Below, one piece after another: positions 60,776-64,000 of a stretch of DNA of 64,000 nt. The DNA lies in the NCBI GenBank assembly GCA_014529385.2, contig CM043943.1:101307855-101371854 (forward strand), given 5' to 3'. Source of the DNA: Adiantum capillus-veneris. Its lineage: Eukaryota > Streptophyta > Polypodiopsida > Polypodiales > Pteridaceae. The position numbers and the translations under genes are program-made. The notes beneath the pieces are model-generated. The model saw nothing but the letters and a program-made list of their open reading frames with translations. It made no database searches and was not told the origin of the DNA. Position 1 is the first letter of the stretch. Each line of letters opens with the position of its first letter.

Positions 60776-60995
60776 GGCTACGGATTTTCTAGTGGTGTGA
60801 GTGGTTGTGGTGGTATTGGTGTGTGTAGTGCCAGTCTGCTCGTGTGAATCGTCCATGTGGTGCAAGATATGAGTGCGTGCACGTTTGTGCTCGAAAGAAT
60901 CTTCTAGAATGTGCAAACAAGAAATGAACTTCAAGTTGTGAGTTTTAACTTATAAAGTACTAAATTTTTATTTAAAAATTAAAAACTCAATAATA

Positions 60996-63655
60996 CTAAT
61001 AAAATTTAAAAGAAACTCCAAATGATGAAATTTGACCCATGGAACCACTAATTGGGGCATCAACAAATCGTGTGACATTACAATGCATGTTTACAATAGA
61101 AGTGGCTAGTGTCAAAAATTTATTGGTTTTCCACCCAATGCCTACCATTTTGTCGCCTTGTCTCCAACCATCGTCGAAATCGATCTTTTGCACTAGAAGC
61201 ATGATATGATTGTGATTATCTCAGGCTAACAACTTTCTCTATTCTGCATTTCAAAGTTCTATGCTCTCTAGTCTTCTTCCTTTACCTTCCCACTAAAACT
61301 CTATAGAACCAACTGAACATTTTGTGTAGGGTATTGTTCTTTTTCCTCCCACCTCCATGCCGTGTATTTTAAAAATACTCTGCTTTTGCTTGATAATGTG
61401 AGTGCTCCATTCCTTGGCTACTCCAGATGCCCAATGAACCAAATGTGTTGAGAAAAAATGATCTATGAGCAAAAAGGTGTTGAAAAAATAATAATACTTT
61501 AGTTCAAACATTGATGTTTTTTACTGCAAAGACAAAGTGTTCAACCCACCGTGTAATGTGTTATGTGCATCTCCCACCAAACATCCACCATTTGCACTAT
61601 GAAACTATTAATTACAAACTTTAAGGTGGATATCTCAGCACAAACTAGATTTACCTTTTCAAGAAAACAAAAATATCATCTACAAACTACCACACACAAG
61701 CACGCTGAATTCCTAGGGTTGCTTTGTTACCTTTGTAGGTCATAATGCCACACACCTTTTTCCACAATTGAAACTCACTGAGACTTTGGGAGTTAGAATA
61801 GTCTGAAAGAAAATGCCTAGCTTTACTAACACCCATACATATTTTATTAGTACCATCCTATGTAATTCCAGATTCCTTCTTGTCCTTTGATAACTCTAGT
61901 GCACCCCCATGTAGGCCAACACTTGATAGAATAGATTTGAGTTCTTTGATACACTCTTCTCTTCTTTTTGCAGTCTCATTATTCCAAGCATAATTAATAT
62001 GGATCATAAGAAACTTGTCAAGAATTCATAGAGGGGCATGAAGAGTTCACACATGCACATTTATCAGAGGAATTGGTAGAATAAGATCCCAATTTGGATC
62101 ATCCATGTCTTGATTAGGGGGCACACTTTGGTTATAACTGAGGAAACCTTGAAACCATTGGTATAGTGCTTTACCCACTCTTTGTGTAGTGGGCACACCT
62201 TTCGCAGAGTTGACTATAGTTTTGCCACCCTTACCCTTACCGCACTTTGACTTGCTGGCTTTTGAACCTTTGCCCTCAGTTCCTAATGAAGCTTTACTGT
62301 GACAGAAATAAATGCATGGAAAGAGGGTCATTTCACCTTGCTTGCACCCTAACATACACTTGAGATTTTTCAAGTCTCTTGCCAAACGCCACTCCACTTG
62401 GAACATACCCAGACCTAAAACCTGCAATCGCTCTCCTTCTTCTTGTTGTTGAATGACATCAACAATTTGTTTGTGATTAGAATAACATTTGTGGGACTCA
62501 TGTGTCTTGTGTGGAAGATGCAAATCTATCAGCCACCAAATATTCTTCTTAAACTGAATATATAAACAGGTGTTCTGCTTCTCACTGGCATTTAGTTCAA
62601 CATCGACGCCCACCAAGGCTTTGTTCATAAGTGTAATGCTTACCCTTTTGAGTTGTTGACCTTTGACAATGTAGTACTCATCAAGCTTCATCACAATACA
62701 ACTTTTCCATCACACTCTTCCTGTGTCAACCCATAAAATCTAATGATTGACTCCTGGAGCTTCAACAAGTCAACATAGACATTATCGAACTCGTTGTAAC
62801 GGAGGATTTGCTCTCTTCTAATGGAAAGGCATCCTCCACATATTGAAATCCACCCAACAAGCTTGCAACATCATTATTAGTGTACCTTTTTGCAATGCTG
62901 ACACTATAAGGTGTTGAGAGCAACCTAAACAAACCTTTTGCTTTGTGACCTAGTGTGAAAGTCTAAACAGAGCTTCATAGGCCTTGAAACTTATTCCTGC
63001 ACTGTCACACATCTCCATCATCTCCTAAGGCAACACAATGCTCTTTAGCTCACTGAAATACTTTTGGTGCAAAACATCAGGAATGCCAGCATTGGATTGA
63101 TCATCTAATAGCTCCACCAACTCCTTTGGCTTGATGGTATGCTGCAGGAGAGTATGTCCAGTCATTTGAGCATTGAAATCGATTCCCATCATCATCCGAT
63201 CCAGGTTCCTACATATTGAAATAATATAACAGCAACCTGCAAAAAAATATAAGAAATTAGAAGCTTGCATTTGTATTCCTATCGAGTTTGATGGATATGT
63301 TTCTTTTGAGCTCCACCGCTTGAAGATAGCATAGACATCGCATGTTCCTTGCGCTTGCAAATGTGGTAGCCCAATGGAATGTGTGTGAGATGATCAATTT
63401 CCCGGCGCATATTACGTGCAGTGTGTTGTAGCTGAACATAATTGTCTCAATGGTGCTCTTGATCCATTTTTTGATGCTCTGTTTTTTAATAAGCTTTGAC
63501 ATCTTGTCGTTTAGCTGCTTCATCTTCTTGTTGGCCTCCTCTCTAACTTGTTGAATGTCTTTCACATACTTCTCTTGCAATGATGAATAGGCATCACAAA
63601 GAAGTTTTCTTGCTTCCCTTTCATTGACAAAAGAGCTAAATATAATCTCTAGCAT
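60996..63655 (-). pseudogene. Unknown gene family, copy B
   Basis: Minus-strand order: a coiled-coil-like N-terminus (63655-63257, REEANKKMKQLNDKMSKLIK), an apparent intron ending TATTTTTTTGCAG near 63240, TIKPKELVELLDDQSNAGIP (63360-63025), then 62694-62047 with NHKQIVDVIQQQEEGE, VLGLGMFQVEWRLARDLKNL and PCIYFCHSK. Further on are KSILSSVGLHGGALELSK (about 61905), SQGMEHSHYQAKAEYF, NTRHGGGRKKN and FSWFYRVLVGR (about 61440-61260). 61202-60996 may be its end. The landmarks match copy A (35238-37090) in the same order. The intron shows that this copy was not made by reverse transcription. Several stops and shifts mean it is broken. Function unknown. Confidence 0.65.
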
Positions 63656-64000
63656 TATCCAAATAATCCATCTCTCCCATGTCCAATAAAATGCAGTAGC
63701 TCAATGACATACGGAAGGGAGGTGATGCATTGGTCATTGGATTGCCAAGGTAAATACGACCATCAATCCATAAGTTGATGCCTTGTACCCAAGGTTCCAT
63801 AGTAGATGATCTCTAGCATTGGGATTAGATGTGCCAAGTCACACAGTAGCGTATTCCTGCTCTAAATCAACGTTTAATTATATCATTTTATCTTGTTAGT
63901 AATGTCTTACAGTAGTAGGGGATTGAATTAAAATTTGTGTTAGTCAATCAAGCAAATTAGATAGAATGTGTAATGGTGACTGCTACAAGCAGGTGAAGGT
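63656..64000. other. Right-edge spacer
   Basis: No sustained frame. It may be the upstream region or an earlier exon of copy B. Confidence 0.4.

Overview
The window is eukaryotic nuclear DNA from a land plant with a large, retroelement-filled genome. The evidence is nested Ty1/copia and Ty3/gypsy LTR retrotransposons, tRNA-iMet and tRNA-Asp type primer-binding sites, a CACTA (En/Spm) DNA transposon, a LINE fragment, MITE-like foldbacks, long (GA)n tracts and A/T-rich spacers. I found no intact host gene. I cannot name the species. Two of the unknown gene families remind me of families seen in seedless plants and invertebrates, but that is recollection only.

Layout. 1-5125: Ty3/gypsy element (minus strand) running off the left edge, with gag, protease, RT-RNase H and the start of integrase, then its 5' LTR. 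It sits in the leader of an older copia. 5587-19081: Ty1/copia element (minus) whose 5' LTR is split at 10639-18991 by an 8.35-kb CACTA transposon. The CACTA carries a DUF4216 exon, a second broken gene and a 4.6-kb array of 173-bp repeats with an 8-unit higher-order period. 19090-20480: decayed gene of an unknown family. 21540-22075: gypsy integrase scrap. 22076-33750: second gypsy (minus), split exactly at its RT/RNase H boundary by a plus-strand LTR element (24046-28606). That element carries a 259-bp MITE-like insertion precisely at its polypurine tract/3' LTR junction. 34480-35190: unrecognised broken frame. 35238-37090: decayed copy A of an unknown gene family, split by a solo LTR with a perfect target-site duplication. 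37100-38095: LINE tail. 38100-38650: copia gag-like scrap. 39284-45947: complete copia element with 149-bp LTRs and a perfect target-site duplication, disabled mostly by C-to-T/G-to-A type nonsense changes.

The right third is sparse: foldback elements (47527-47750, 47848-47921, 59030-59385), a copia LTR end (48594-48811), a chromovirus-type integrase scrap (52200-52902) and an LTR with a tRNA-Asp primer site (53830-54544). At 59572-60509 there is a broken gene with a clear histone H3 fold resembling the centromeric variant CENH3. At 60996-63655 lies copy B of the same unknown family as 35238-37090.

The elements do not form a working pathway. The window is a layered insertion record. The order can be read from target-site duplications: copia Y, then CACTA; gypsy-2, then the nested LTR element, then the MITE; copy A gene, then the solo LTR. 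The most notable items are the histone-fold pseudogene, the paired unknown family, and the satellite array carried inside a CACTA transposon.
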